A stretch of DNA of 22,462 nt from positions 1 through 22,462 of the IMG/VR virus record IMGVR_UViG_3300009181_000382; one strand, 5' to 3'. Below the pieces are notes generated by a model. That model saw only the letters and a list, made by a program, of their open reading frames with translations. It was not told the DNA's origin and did not search any database. The DNA is from a virus. This document shows, one piece after another, positions 7,397 through 13,843 of this stretch. Made by a program: the position numbers and the translations under genes. Positions within the stretch are counted from its first letter, which is position 1. Each line of letters starts with the position of its first letter.

Positions 7397-7581
7397 CCCA
7401 CGACAAGCCTTTTATTATTCCGCACACCGGAGACACGCCCGCAGTTCTGTTTTGGGCGGGTCGGATGCACTCAATGGACCCGAATACGGCATTGCTCTGG
7501 ATCGTCAGGCTCACCGAGTACCTCTACAGCCACAACGTAATCGTGCTGCCCGAGCCCGCCTCCGAGGTGACGGATGAGTGA
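7393..7581 (+). CDS. Small conserved-looking phage protein of unknown function
   Basis: A 62-residue protein starting at ATG 7393 in an ATGA overlap with the metallopeptidase gene and ending 8 nt inside the endolysin gene. The sequence has hydrophobic and aromatic residues spread evenly (FIIPHTGD, TALLWIVRLTEYLYSHNVIVLP), as in a small folded domain. No signal peptide or membrane span is seen. A different frame starting at 7338 covers the same DNA but is Arg-rich and poor. Tight coupling on both sides argues that this is a real gene. Confidence 0.65.
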   Translation: MTHDKPFIIPHTGDTPAVLFWAGRMHSMDPNTALLWIVRLTEYLYSHNVIVLPEPASEVTDE

Positions 7582-7987
7582 CATCCTAGACGACCTGATC
7601 CGCGACGAGGGGATGGTCCTTAAGCCCTACCGCGACACGGTGAACAAACTGACCATCGGTGTAGGGCGGAACCTCGATGACGTGGGCATCTCGGAAGAAG
7701 AAGCCCGCGCCATGCTCAACGCGGACGTTGACCGCGCCGAAAGTGGGCTGCGCAAGACGTTTCCGTGGTTCCTGACCGCGCCCGAACCAGTACAGCGTGG
7801 CCTTGTAAACATGGTTTTTAACATGGGCCTCACCCGCCTTACGCAGTTCGGGAAGATGCTCAGCGCCCTTGCGGCCAAGGACTACGACACCGCAGCGGCG
7901 GAAGCCATCAAGAGCAAGTGGGCAACCCAAGTCGGCACCCGCGCCGTGCGTATCGCGGAGCTTTTTGAATCAGCAAAGGAGAAATGA
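7574..7987 (+). CDS. Endolysin, T4-type lysozyme (GH24)
   Basis: A 137-residue muramidase. The catalytic triad of T4 lysozyme relatives is visible: Glu12 in RDEG, Asp21 in PYRDT and Thr27 in KLTIGVG. The helical core follows, with LVNMVFNMG and a closing WATQVGTRAVRIAELF. Length and motif order match cytoplasmic phage lysozymes, which cut the NAM-NAG bond of peptidoglycan. There is no signal peptide or SAR helix, so it needs a holin to reach the cell wall. It overlaps the upstream gene by 8 nt and is followed at once by a holin candidate, then spanins. Confidence 0.92.
   Translation: MSDILDDLIRDEGMVLKPYRDTVNKLTIGVGRNLDDVGISEEEARAMLNADVDRAESGLRKTFPWFLTAPEPVQRGLVNMVFNMGLTRLTQFGKMLSALAAKDYDTAAAEAIKSKWATQVGTRAVRIAELFESAKEK
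7975..7981 (+). promoter_or_regulatory. Ribosome binding site deciding the holin start
   Basis: AAAGGAG ends only 2 nt before ATG 7984 but 8 nt before the in-frame ATG 7990. The spacing favours 7990 as the main start. Two closely spaced in-frame starts resemble dual-start holins, so the longer form may also be made. Confidence 0.6.
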
Positions 7988-7989
7988 CT

Positions 7990-8187
7990 ATGGAAACCGA
8001 AACCAAACCGTTCTGGCAGTCTAAGACTTTGTGGGTAAACGTCATCGCCGGCGTTGCCACTGTGGCCGGCGTGTTCAAGCTGGATCTGGGCCTGACCCCG
8101 GAAGTTCAAGCCGAACTCGCAACCGGCATCCTTGCCGTGGTGAACATCGTTCTGCGCTTCACCACCAAGACTGCGGTTGGCAAGTGA
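7990..8187 (+). CDS. Small membrane protein, probable holin
   Basis: A 65-residue protein, or 67 if ATG 7984 is used. FWQSKTLWVNVIAGVATVAGVF forms a first hydrophobic segment, and ELATGILAVVNIVLRF (about 44-59) a second, with a polar turn LDLGLTPEV between them. It ends in a short positively charged tail. Two spans, small size and position directly after the endolysin fit a class II-like holin. This type (KPFWQSKT... then a Leu-Arg-Phe end) is familiar from phages of alphaproteobacteria. The AAAGGAG site favours start 7990. It overlaps the i-spanin gene by 4 nt. Confidence 0.75.
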   Translation: METETKPFWQSKTLWVNVIAGVATVAGVFKLDLGLTPEVQAELATGILAVVNIVLRFTTKTAVGK

Positions 8188-8375
8188 CAACCCTAATCGG
8201 TATCGGCGTCATCGTCCTGGCCTTGGGTGCAATCCTTTGGAAAGCATCTAAGGCCGGGGCTGACCATGTGGAGGCGAAAGCCAATGAACAGGCCGTCGAA
8301 GACATTCTGGAATCTGCTCGCCCTGCCACTGACACTGAGCGTCAGCGCGTGCAGTCATTTTTCCGCCGAGACTAG
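8184..8375 (+). CDS. Inner-membrane spanin (Rz-like)
   Basis: A 63-residue protein starting at GTG 8184 in a GTGA overlap with the holin stop. Residues 2-19 (TTLIGIGVIVLALGAILW) form one N-terminal membrane anchor; the remainder is a charged helix (HVEAKANEQAVEDILESA, TERQRVQSFFRRD) expected in the periplasm. A second, lipoprotein gene is embedded in its 3' part in another frame, the classic Rz/Rz1 arrangement. The pair would fuse inner and outer membranes in the last step of lysis. It is short for an i-spanin. Confidence 0.75.
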   Translation: MTTLIGIGVIVLALGAILWKASKAGADHVEAKANEQAVEDILESARPATDTERQRVQSFFRRD

Positions 8376-8490
8376 ATCAGCCTGCGCCATCTTCTCGCCC
8401 ATCACGTATTCACAGCTTGATACGCCGGCCACGGTCGAGCAGATAGAACAACACGATGTTAAGTGGATGCGGCTGTGCGGCAAGCCCTAG
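8284..8490 (+). CDS. Outer-membrane lipoprotein spanin (Rz1-like), overlapping the i-spanin
   Basis: A 68-residue lipoprotein. I choose ATG 8284 because GGAGG at 8270-8274 lies 9 nt upstream and because it gives a clean signal peptide (MNRPSKTFWNLLALPLTLSV) ending in the lipobox VSAC, with lipidated Cys23. The mature part contains CAIFSPITYSQLDTPATVEQ and a C-terminal Cys, a pattern I recognise from o-spanins of alphaproteobacterial phages. The first 92 nt lie inside the i-spanin gene in a different frame, and the end overlaps the next lipoprotein gene. Longer in-frame starts at 8227 and 8266 would spoil the signal peptide. Confidence 0.8.
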   Translation: MNRPSKTFWNLLALPLTLSVSACSHFSAETRSACAIFSPITYSQLDTPATVEQIEQHDVKWMRLCGKP

Positions 8491-9239
8491 CCATCCTCGC
8501 CCTAACACTGGCGGGGTGTGCCGCTGGGGGTTCAAATCCCCCGCCGCAGCCTGTGCAACCAGGCCCCCCGCCAGTGCCCACATTCTCAGCCGACTGGACC
8601 GCCCCCCTTGGCATAGCCCTCCGCTGTGGTGGTCCCGGCCTGCTAACCCCCTTTGGCTGCGACCTTCCCGAAGGTGCCAAGTGGGGCGTGTTACCCCAAG
8701 AGGGCAATGGCGGCATGGACTGCGTAGACCCGCAGCCCAACGTGTGCTTCCAGCCCCATGACGGCGTTCTGGGCTTTCACGCTGGCGCCCCCGGCATGGC
8801 TCTAGTGAGCGCCCGGACACTGGACGGCAGCAAGCCCATAAGCGTTAAGGCCGTGGTTACGGTTGAGAACGACTGCCGGGATGTGAGCTACGCTGGCCCG
8901 GTGATCTACGGCGGCGGGGTGGATGACGGCGATCCGACCGGGACATATGCGGCGGCGTACATCTCATGTGCTGGACCGAGCGACCCGGTAAAGGTGTGGA
9001 TCTACAGACCTACGCTGGCGAGCCCTATAAGCGGCCCCGTGAACCTTGGACCGCACACGCTTAGGATTGACTACGTGCCTAGCAGGGGCTTCGTCATCAG
9101 CCTGGACGGGGCCGTAATCCTCGACCACGAGCTAGGCTCCGATCCCCTTACATTCCCCAATGACCCAAGGCCAGCAATGTGGTTTGGCAATGCCACGGGT
9201 GCGGTGGGACGGTTTGATGTGTTTACAGGTGGCCCATGA
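8463..9239 (+). CDS. Lipoprotein with a concanavalin/LamG-like beta-sandwich
   Basis: A 258-residue protein with an N-terminal lipoprotein signal (QALAILALTLAGC, lipobox LAGC, Cys19 if GTG 8463 is the start). GTG 8475 is an equally good start and puts Arg at position 2; neither has a clear ribosome binding site. A Pro-rich linker (about 25-40) leads to a beta-rich domain. Its end, PHTLRIDYVPSRGFVISLDG then AMWFGNATGAVGRFDVF, is typical of concanavalin A-like/LamG folds, which bind glycans or proteins. Several Cys suggest disulfides in the periplasm or on the surface. It follows the spanins directly and shares their transcript. A role in surface modification, exclusion or lysis is possible. 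Confidence 0.7.
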   Translation: MDAAVRQALAILALTLAGCAAGGSNPPPQPVQPGPPPVPTFSADWTAPLGIALRCGGPGLLTPFGCDLPEGAKWGVLPQEGNGGMDCVDPQPNVCFQPHDGVLGFHAGAPGMALVSARTLDGSKPISVKAVVTVENDCRDVSYAGPVIYGGGVDDGDPTGTYAAAYISCAGPSDPVKVWIYRPTLASPISGPVNLGPHTLRIDYVPSRGFVISLDGAVILDHELGSDPLTFPNDPRPAMWFGNATGAVGRFDVFTGGP

Positions 9240-9355
9240 AAGACCCGGCGCAGGCCCTAGATGACGGCATCAGTTGGTGGGACCGCGAGAAGTTCAAGGT
9301 GGGCATTATCCTCGGGTATGTGGTGGCTCTGCTTCAGGTGTGGTGGGCGAGTTAA
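9236..9355 (+). CDS. 39-residue membrane protein at the end of the late operon
   Basis: The frame begins at ATG 9236 in an ATGA overlap with the lipoprotein stop and ends at TAA 9353-9355. The N-terminal half is polar (MKDPAQALDDGISWWDREKF). The C-terminal half (VGIILGYVVALLQVWWAS) forms one membrane span with an aromatic end. The coupled start and clear topology support a real gene. It may be an accessory lysis protein. Its last 4 bases overlap the end of the convergent zinc-cluster gene. Confidence 0.6.
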   Translation: MKDPAQALDDGISWWDREKFKVGIILGYVVALLQVWWAS

Positions 9356-9873
9356 CCCCGCTCGCATCGCAGCGTATCGAATGTTACCGGATACTTTCCT
9401 TCACCCATTTTATGCCTGCGGCCAGTTATGCCGTTTTTGGAATCAACCCAGCATCCCATTGAGCAGAAGAAACCACGCTCCTGGGTAACAATTCTTTTTC
9501 CGTATGGGGCGGCGTGCGAGGTCACAGTCATGCTTTTGCGGATTTGGAATAAAACCCCGCAAACTTGACAATTACGCTCCCACCTATTCGCTGCGTTTTG
9601 GCAAGCCCGCGAGCAATATATTTTTGTCTTTATGTTTGCGGGCGGTCGGTGAAACGTGGTTTTGCAAAACTCGCATGTAACCATTGAGCGTTTCTCCGTA
9701 GTCGCCTTACGCCCCATCAGGTTGAACTTTGTATAAGTGCATTTGGTGCATCTAAGGGACTTCGAGTCCTTCCTCACCATGCGTTCGGCCAAACATTCCG
9801 GGCATTTCCGCAACTCATAGCGGCGCGTTTGACCGCCCTCGAATGCAGTTACTAATGGAGATGATTCATTCAT
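9352..9873 (-). CDS. Protein with three four-cysteine zinc sites
   Basis: A 173-residue protein with twelve Cys in three regular sets: C24/C27/C42/C45, C67/C70/C87/C91 and C102/C105/C137/C141. Each set has the paired CxxC or CxxxC layout of a zinc ribbon or treble-clef finger (for example CPEC...CTKC and CEFC...CSRAC). Similar cysteine-rich modules accompany HNH or homing nucleases and DNA-binding phage proteins, but I see no nuclease core, so DNA or RNA binding is the safest inference. The basic end (GRRHK) fits. No clear ribosome binding site precedes ATG 9873. It converges on the late operon. Confidence 0.65.
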   Translation of the reverse strand: MNESSPLVTAFEGGQTRRYELRKCPECLAERMVRKDSKSLRCTKCTYTKFNLMGRKATTEKRSMVTCEFCKTTFHRPPANIKTKIYCSRACQNAANRWERNCQVCGVLFQIRKSMTVTSHAAPYGKRIVTQERGFFCSMGCWVDSKNGITGRRHKMGEGKYPVTFDTLRCERG

Positions 9874-9897
9874 GGTGCTGCTGGTATATGCGGTGGT

Positions 9898-10284
9898 TTA
9901 GTCATCCCCGCGCGTTTCTGGAAACAGCGTTCTTAGTATTTCGTCAGGTTCGCCGATCCCGTCTTTAGCTGCGACGTATTCTTTAGGCATCCACACCGAT
10001 CTAACCCACTTAAAGACGCCATGTGGATCGTCGGAATCAGGCGTAAAAATCGCCTCAATCCGAATGAAGTTGGTTGGGCATGTATGTTCCTCATAAAGGA
10101 ACATGCAGTCCAAATCCTCGGGCTTGCCCTTAAACATAGCGCAGCCCTCCACAATAAAGAAAATGGGGCCGTCTAGGCTTTTGATTTTTAGAAGATCAAG
10201 GGTTTTGAACATGCCGGGATGGCGGTCGCTATCCACCTTGACCTCTGGCGTGGCCATCAACTCCATCTCGGTCGGCTTGGTCAT
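9898..10284 (-). CDS. Hypothetical phage protein (128 aa)
   Basis: I do not recognise the family. ATG 10284 is chosen because CCGGAG lies 10 nt upstream; an in-frame GTG at 10308 would add 8 residues and lacks a site. The protein is soluble and mixed alpha/beta, with KTLDLLKIKSLDGPIFFIVE, PEDLDCMFLYEEHTCPTNFI and VFKWVRSVWMPKEYV, and three Cys. It lies between the candidate attP and the zinc-cluster gene, with 24 nt to the latter, so the two probably share a transcript. Sequence quality (few rare codons, balanced composition) supports a real gene. Confidence 0.6.
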   Translation of the reverse strand: MTKPTEMELMATPEVKVDSDRHPGMFKTLDLLKIKSLDGPIFFIVEGCAMFKGKPEDLDCMFLYEEHTCPTNFIRIEAIFTPDSDDPHGVFKWVRSVWMPKEYVAAKDGIGEPDEILRTLFPETRGDD

Positions 10285-10351
10285 ATATACAAAACTCCGG
10301 TTTGCCACTTCTGCATTTTAGCCCTTAAAACACTGACTCGCCGTTACCAAG

Positions 10352-10479
10352 GGTTGCCAGCGCAAGGCATTGATTCTGAGGACTGGTTGCCAGCCCTCTC
10401 TGTCCGCCAACACCTTAAAGCCTATTTGATTTTATTGATCTTTTTGCCTGATTTGGCAACCCTGACCGGCGGGTTGCCA
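10352..10479. other. attP: Candidate attP region with repeated arm-type sites
   Basis: The stretch beside the 3' end of the integrase gene holds four copies of GGTTGCCA: 10352-10359, 10385-10392 and 10472-10479 on plus, and 10454-10461 on minus. The last two form a perfect 9-bp inverted repeat (TGGCAACCC and GGGTTGCCA with an 8-base centre). Between them, 10394-10409 (CCCTCTCTGTCCGCCA) reads exactly like the 3' end of a tRNA-Ser: 5 bases of T-stem, 7 of acceptor stem, discriminator G and CCA. Integrases of this type often use tRNA 3' ends as attachment cores with repeated arm sites nearby. The call is inference from sequence and position. Confidence 0.5.
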
Positions 10480-11495
10480 CTACGTATCTTGCCCATAGCC
10501 GATTTCCCAAGCTCGCGCCGGTTGGCCGCTTCGGTGTAACGAGTCACTTCCTTCAGGGTCTTGTGGCCCGTTATCGCCATGATTTCGTGGGGGGTGCAGC
10601 CCGCTTCAGCGAGTCTCCGGGACTGCGCTTTCCGCAGCCCGTGGGCTGAGCATTCAGTCAGCCCGGCCTCATTGCACCACTTCCGAAACAGGTTCCCAAA
10701 ACCGGCAGGGGAGAAGGGCTTACCAAAGGAAGTTACCAGAAAACTCAGGTGACCGGATTTTGACGCAGCGATGACTTCCGCCAAGTCTGGGTGGATGGGG
10801 ATTTCTACGAGTGCCCCAGTCTTGTTCTGGGTGATGGTTAAAACCCGGTCTTTGACGTGCTGCGGTCCAAGCCTCACAACGTCGCCACGGCGGGATGCGG
10901 TGTAGAGCATCAGAGATAGGGCCAGGCGGGCTTTAGAGCCTATTGGGTGAATCTCTTGGAACTTGGCTATGTCGGCCTCTGTCCACGTCTTGAAGCCCTC
11001 AGAACGAATCCTAATGGCCTTCACGCCTGCGGTCGGATCGGTGCGCAGCATATCCATCCTCATCGCAAACTTGGCGAGCATCCGAATAATCCGCAGGACG
11101 TTATTTGCGGCGGCGGGTTTGTCGCCCTTCTCATTCATCATCGTTTCGACGTGGCGGCGCTCTAGCCCGGCAAGGCGCTTTTCCCCGTGGGCATTCCGCA
11201 GGGCCTCCAATAGGCCCCGATAGGTTCCCTGAGTCGCCTTAGAGAGCGACACAAATTGCGCCGATTGATAGTAGGCCGCGACCGCAGCGCCAATTGTTCC
11301 CGGAGCGGTGCGGTCTTCGCCAATCGCCTGCGGCATGGGACGGCCCGCAAGGGCCGCTTGGTAAGCCCCCATGAACTCATCAGATCCCGGCAATCCAGGT
11401 AAGGGGGTGCGCTTTCCGTCCCTGCGGAAATAGCGCCGAGTGACCCCGTGGCGGTCCTTAAATTCGTGGACGTATTGCAAGCGGAGCCGTGCCAA
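10422..11495 (-). CDS. int: Tyrosine-type site-specific integrase
   Basis: A 357-residue integrase. The N-terminus (1-60) is a small basic arm-binding type domain with RYFRRDGKRTPLPGLPG; a SAM-like core-binding domain follows (about 65-165). The catalytic domain has the full set of residues: Arg in TASRRGDVV (202/203), Lys225 in TQNKTG, HGLRK (His285, Arg288), His311 in TGHKT and the nucleophile Tyr320 in VTRYTEAAN. It recombines attP with attB and, with a helper, excises the prophage. The first possible start is TTG 11495 with GGGA 9 nt upstream; no ATG or GTG exists before the upstream stop. It overlaps a small upstream gene by 38 nt, and attP is probably just beyond its 3' end. Confidence 0.93.
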   Translation of the reverse strand: MARLRLQYVHEFKDRHGVTRRYFRRDGKRTPLPGLPGSDEFMGAYQAALAGRPMPQAIGEDRTAPGTIGAAVAAYYQSAQFVSLSKATQGTYRGLLEALRNAHGEKRLAGLERRHVETMMNEKGDKPAAANNVLRIIRMLAKFAMRMDMLRTDPTAGVKAIRIRSEGFKTWTEADIAKFQEIHPIGSKARLALSLMLYTASRRGDVVRLGPQHVKDRVLTITQNKTGALVEIPIHPDLAEVIAASKSGHLSFLVTSFGKPFSPAGFGNLFRKWCNEAGLTECSAHGLRKAQSRRLAEAGCTPHEIMAITGHKTLKEVTRYTEAANRRELGKSAMGKIRSGNPPVRVAKSGKKINKIK

Positions 11496-11664
11496 GGTCG
11501 CGGTCCCATTCGTTTGCCGGCGCGTCCTGCGCCTGGGCGGTTTCCACGACTATACGCCCCTCCCGGTCCACCATAACCCTCGAAACAACGCAGCCAGCCG
11601 CCTTTACAGCCTTGACGGCTGCGGCCATATCACGCTGGCGGAAGGTGCTGGGGGCTCTGCTCAT
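11458..11664 (-). CDS. Small protein commonly found in front of phage integrases
   Basis: A 68-residue protein: FRQRDMAAAVKAVKAAGCVV, then RVMVDREGRIVVETAQ and an acidic NEWDRDL near the end. A short helix followed by a V-x-R-E-G-R-I-V-V strand is a pattern I recognise from small genes directly upstream of integrases in alphaproteobacterial phages and islands. Its function is unknown; a link with excision is possible from position alone. ATG 11664 has GAGG 4-5 nt upstream. It overlaps the integrase start by 38 nt, so the two are probably translated together. Confidence 0.75.
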   Translation of the reverse strand: MSRAPSTFRQRDMAAAVKAVKAAGCVVSRVMVDREGRIVVETAQAQDAPANEWDRDLGTAPLAIRPRI

Positions 11665-11671
11665 ATGTCCT

Positions 11672-12100
11672 CTATCGGCCTATTCGTGATAGGGCGTCTA
11701 TGTGTGAGAGAAGGGCGGCACGGTCATCAAAACACTGTATAGCTGCGTCAAACATTTGCTCCCGCGTCCGGTCTGCATCGCGCTCATCTTCCTCGTTGCG
11801 CGCACGAACCTCAGTTAACTCCTGTGCAGTCAGCGGCTTGATCTGCTCAATGTAGAGAGCGTCCACAGGGGGCAAAGACTCTGACCCCACTCCAATCCCG
11901 GCTTCAGGTGCAGCCTGAAAGTTGCCGTGGTGGGCAGTGTCCCCCTGTGGGTTCTGTGTGGAGAGAGCGTCTATGTGTGCGAGGAGTGCGGCGCGGTCGG
12001 CGTGGGCACGAGCATACTCGCGGTCGGATTGTCTGCATCGCTGATAACCGCCGGAACCATCTTCAAAGTCATGCCGCTTCCTGATCTGCTCAATGGTCAT
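11672..12100 (-). CDS. Ea22-like early phage protein with an internal duplication
   Basis: A 142-residue, mostly helical, charged protein. ATG 12100 is chosen because it lies 4 nt after the stop of the upstream gene with a G-rich site before it; a longer in-frame start at 12169 would overlap that gene. The motif DRAALLAHIDALS occurs near residue 35 and DRAALLSHIDALS at the C-terminus, each after a helix with scattered Arg and Cys. Such repeated D-R-A-x-L-L-x-x-I-x-A-L units are typical of Ead/Ea22-like accessory proteins in phage early operons, whose role is unknown. The Pro/Gly-rich middle looks like a linker. Confidence 0.65.
   Translation of the reverse strand: MTIEQIRKRHDFEDGSGGYQRCRQSDREYARAHADRAALLAHIDALSTQNPQGDTAHHGNFQAAPEAGIGVGSESLPPVDALYIEQIKPLTAQELTEVRARNEEDERDADRTREQMFDAAIQCFDDRAALLSHIDALSRIGR
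11694..11725. repeat. Copy A of a 32-bp duplicated segment
   Basis: It matches 11967-11998 at 28 of 32 positions, including 13 identical bases (GCGTCTATGTGTG). Both encode the DRAALL(A/S)HIDALS motif of the same protein, so the similarity extends below the protein level. Confidence 0.75.
11967..11998. repeat. Copy B of the 32-bp duplicated segment
   Basis: Direct repeat of 11694-11725, about 273 bp away and in the same reading frame, so recombination between copies would remove 91 codons in frame. Confidence 0.75.
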
Positions 12101-12104
12101 AGGA

Positions 12105-12902
12105 TCAGCCCCCACACAATCCAGAATCGCACCCGCTTCCGCTGTGTGATTCCTCAAGCTCAAAAACACCCTGTTCTTTAGCGTATTTACCCGGCGGTGA
12201 TTTGGCCCACCGGACGATATCTCTAATGCCCAGCGCGGACATATGCTTGGCTGGCCTAAACATCACTCGAGGTTTGCCAAGTGACGTATTCCCAAGCTCT
12301 CTTTCAATCGCCTCCACCTTCGCAATATCAGGCTCCTTAAGGTGCCGAATATCTGTCTTGTTCGCGTTAATGCATGGCGAACATTCCTTGCTTCTGTGTG
12401 GCAGCACATCGAACCCGGCGCGGGCTACCAAAGCATTGCGCTCGGCCTCTTTCATGTGAACCAGAGGGCACCGCGTAAGTCGTCCACCTGATGCTGGATC
12501 ATCTTCGATCTCTGCCGGGAACGTCGCGCGCTTCTCGGATTCTTCCCGCCGAACGCCGATCATATTTATTGACCGCCGTTCTGGGTCACGTTCATCAAGC
12601 CACGCGATTGTGGGCAATATTTTGAGGTGCTCGGTGCAGAACTGCATGCCGCTGCGCGGCCAACCTGACTTTTTGCGAACGAGGTTTGCGAGACCAATGG
12701 ATGTCGTGCGCGCAGTTTCAAATCCGTACCTTTGAGCAAGCTGCTCACCCATCCCAACGCGCTCCATCCAATCTTGCCGCGCCCATCCGGTGTCGTTGTA
12801 TAGGCAAACAACGCCATCAAGGCCCGACTCATGCGCCCATTGAATTAGCGCAATGCTGTCGTTTCCATACGACACCTTTAATACATATTGCGGTGTGCTC
12901 AT
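12105..12902 (-). CDS. PP-loop ATPase / PAPS reductase-like enzyme (first copy)
   Basis: A 265-residue protein of the adenine-nucleotide alpha-hydrolase-like superfamily. The N-terminal strand ends in SYGNDS (11-16), a variant of the SGGxDS PP-loop that binds ATP pyrophosphate in PAPS reductases, DndC and thiolating enzymes. YNDTGW (35-40) and GVRREES (116-122) match conserved positions of that group. Cys is placed as in Fe-S or metal-binding members: C89 in FCTEH, C145, C174/C177 in ECSPC, and C258/C263 near the end. The substrate is unknown: sulfate reduction, tRNA thiolation or DNA modification are all possible. ATG 12902 has GGAG 10 nt upstream. It is an early gene in the leftward operon. 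Confidence 0.8.
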   Translation of the reverse strand: MSTPQYVLKVSYGNDSIALIQWAHESGLDGVVCLYNDTGWARQDWMERVGMGEQLAQRYGFETARTTSIGLANLVRKKSGWPRSGMQFCTEHLKILPTIAWLDERDPERRSINMIGVRREESEKRATFPAEIEDDPASGGRLTRCPLVHMKEAERNALVARAGFDVLPHRSKECSPCINANKTDIRHLKEPDIAKVEAIERELGNTSLGKPRVMFRPAKHMSALGIRDIVRWAKSPPGKYAKEQGVFELEESHSGSGCDSGLCGG

Positions 12903-12906
12903 CGTC

Positions 12907-13440
12907 TTATGGCTCCTTCACTGTGTGCTTGAGTGCCGCTAAAGCCTCATCGCGCTCGTCAAAAGCCTGCGTCATCGCCAAGCCCAAACCTTTCCAGCCA
13001 ACATAGGGGGGGTCGCCCGTGAACTTGGTTCGCATAACAATAGGGATTTCGCAAAAATGTGCCGCCTCTCTTTCCAGATCGCGCCACTTGTCGCGGTCGG
13101 CCAGGGCCTCATCACGCTCGCGTTCTGCTTTCTCTGCGCGTACTACAAGCGCACGGTACTCCTCGCTCTTTACATACACATGGTCCGCGAAAGACCGCTG
13201 CCATCCAAGTATCTCAGCTTTAGCGTCATCCCTCTCCCGTGTGGCGGTGGCGAGGTCTTGGAGTAATGCGGCGACAGCCCCAGCCAGCAACACCTCATCT
13301 TCATGGAATGTTTCGGGGCTGGCGTTGACGCGCTTGGCATACTCAAGGGCATTCCCGTGACGGATGTCCGCAGCGTAGTGCGCGTCCATTTCGGCAGCTT
13401 CAGCCTCGGCCAGCTTCTTCAGTTCTTCGTTCGTAGTCAT
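12907..13440 (-). CDS. Coiled-coil early phage protein of unknown function
   Basis: A 177-residue protein. Residues about 60-125 are strongly coiled-coil, with repeats of the type ERDDAKAE, ERERDEALADRDKW. The motif DERDEALAALKHT recurs at the C-terminus. Between them is a non-helical part (FCEIPIVMRTKFTGDPPYVGW). The N-terminus is acidic. ATG 13440 has AAGGA 6 nt upstream. Proteins of this build are common in the accessory part of phage early operons and usually have no known role. It lies 4 nt before the first PP-loop gene, so they are probably co-translated. Confidence 0.65.
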   Translation of the reverse strand: MTTNEELKKLAEAEAAEMDAHYAADIRHGNALEYAKRVNASPETFHEDEVLLAGAVAALLQDLATATRERDDAKAEILGWQRSFADHVYVKSEEYRALVVRAEKAERERDEALADRDKWRDLEREAAHFCEIPIVMRTKFTGDPPYVGWKGLGLAMTQAFDERDEALAALKHTVKEP

Positions 13441-13459
13441 GTGTAATCCTTAGAGCGCC

Positions 13460-13843
13460 TTAGGGCGCTGGGTTTGCAAGTCGGTAGCGTTTGCCTGCGG
13501 GGCTTAGCTTCCACAACTCCGCTGCGGTCGAGGCTAGATCCACGCGGTATCGCTTCTGGAACGTCTCCCAGCCCATCTTGTGGCCGTCCGCGTGGGCTTT
13601 GGAACACAAGGGCACAACTTGCTCATCACCCCCGCCCGCGCCGCGGCTGACAACGTGGTGGGCCTCGATCTTGCCAAAGCACTCATGCGGCACTAGGGCG
13701 TAGTCATCGCCCACGACAACGCGGTCCATCTTGCCGGCGCACAGGCACTCATGGCCGCGCACCCATTGGAGATGGCCTGCGCACTTGATGACGGTGGACT
13801 CACGCAGACCCATCTTGGCGCGCTTCTTACGCTTGGGGATCAA
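13460..13843 (-). CDS. HNH-type nuclease-like protein (DUF968/Ref-like)
   Basis: A 127-residue protein. Residues 59-90 give an HNH pattern: IEAHHVVSRGAGGGDE with His62/His63, then VPLC (77-80) and HADGH (84-88). Four further Cys (21, 33, 35, 55) probably hold a structural zinc. The EAHH...GAGGGDE...PLC pattern is that of DUF968/Ref-like phage proteins; Ref of phage P1 is a RecA-dependent nuclease, so a role in recombination or DNA processing is inferred. The start is TTG 13843 in a TTGA overlap with the preceding gene, with AGGGA 9 nt upstream; ATG 13813 is an alternative that would remove the basic N-terminus. Confidence 0.75.
   Translation of the reverse strand: MIPKRKKRAKMGLRESTVIKCAGHLQWVRGHECLCAGKMDRVVVGDDYALVPHECFGKIEAHHVVSRGAGGGDEQVVPLCSKAHADGHKMGWETFQKRYRVDLASTAAELWKLSPAGKRYRLANPAP

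Noticed and set aside
8467-8550. tRNA-like sequence (GGGGGTTCAAATCCCCC with a 6-bp acceptor-like pairing)
   Set aside because: The T-arm looks perfect, but there is no D-arm with GG, the anticodon loop is wrong in size, no CCA follows, and the DNA is the signal peptide and Pro-rich linker of a clear lipoprotein gene.
9347-9365. Stem GCGAG/CTCGC at the meeting point of the late and zinc-cluster genes
   Set aside because: A bidirectional terminator would make sense here, but the stem is only 5 bp and no T run follows on either strand.
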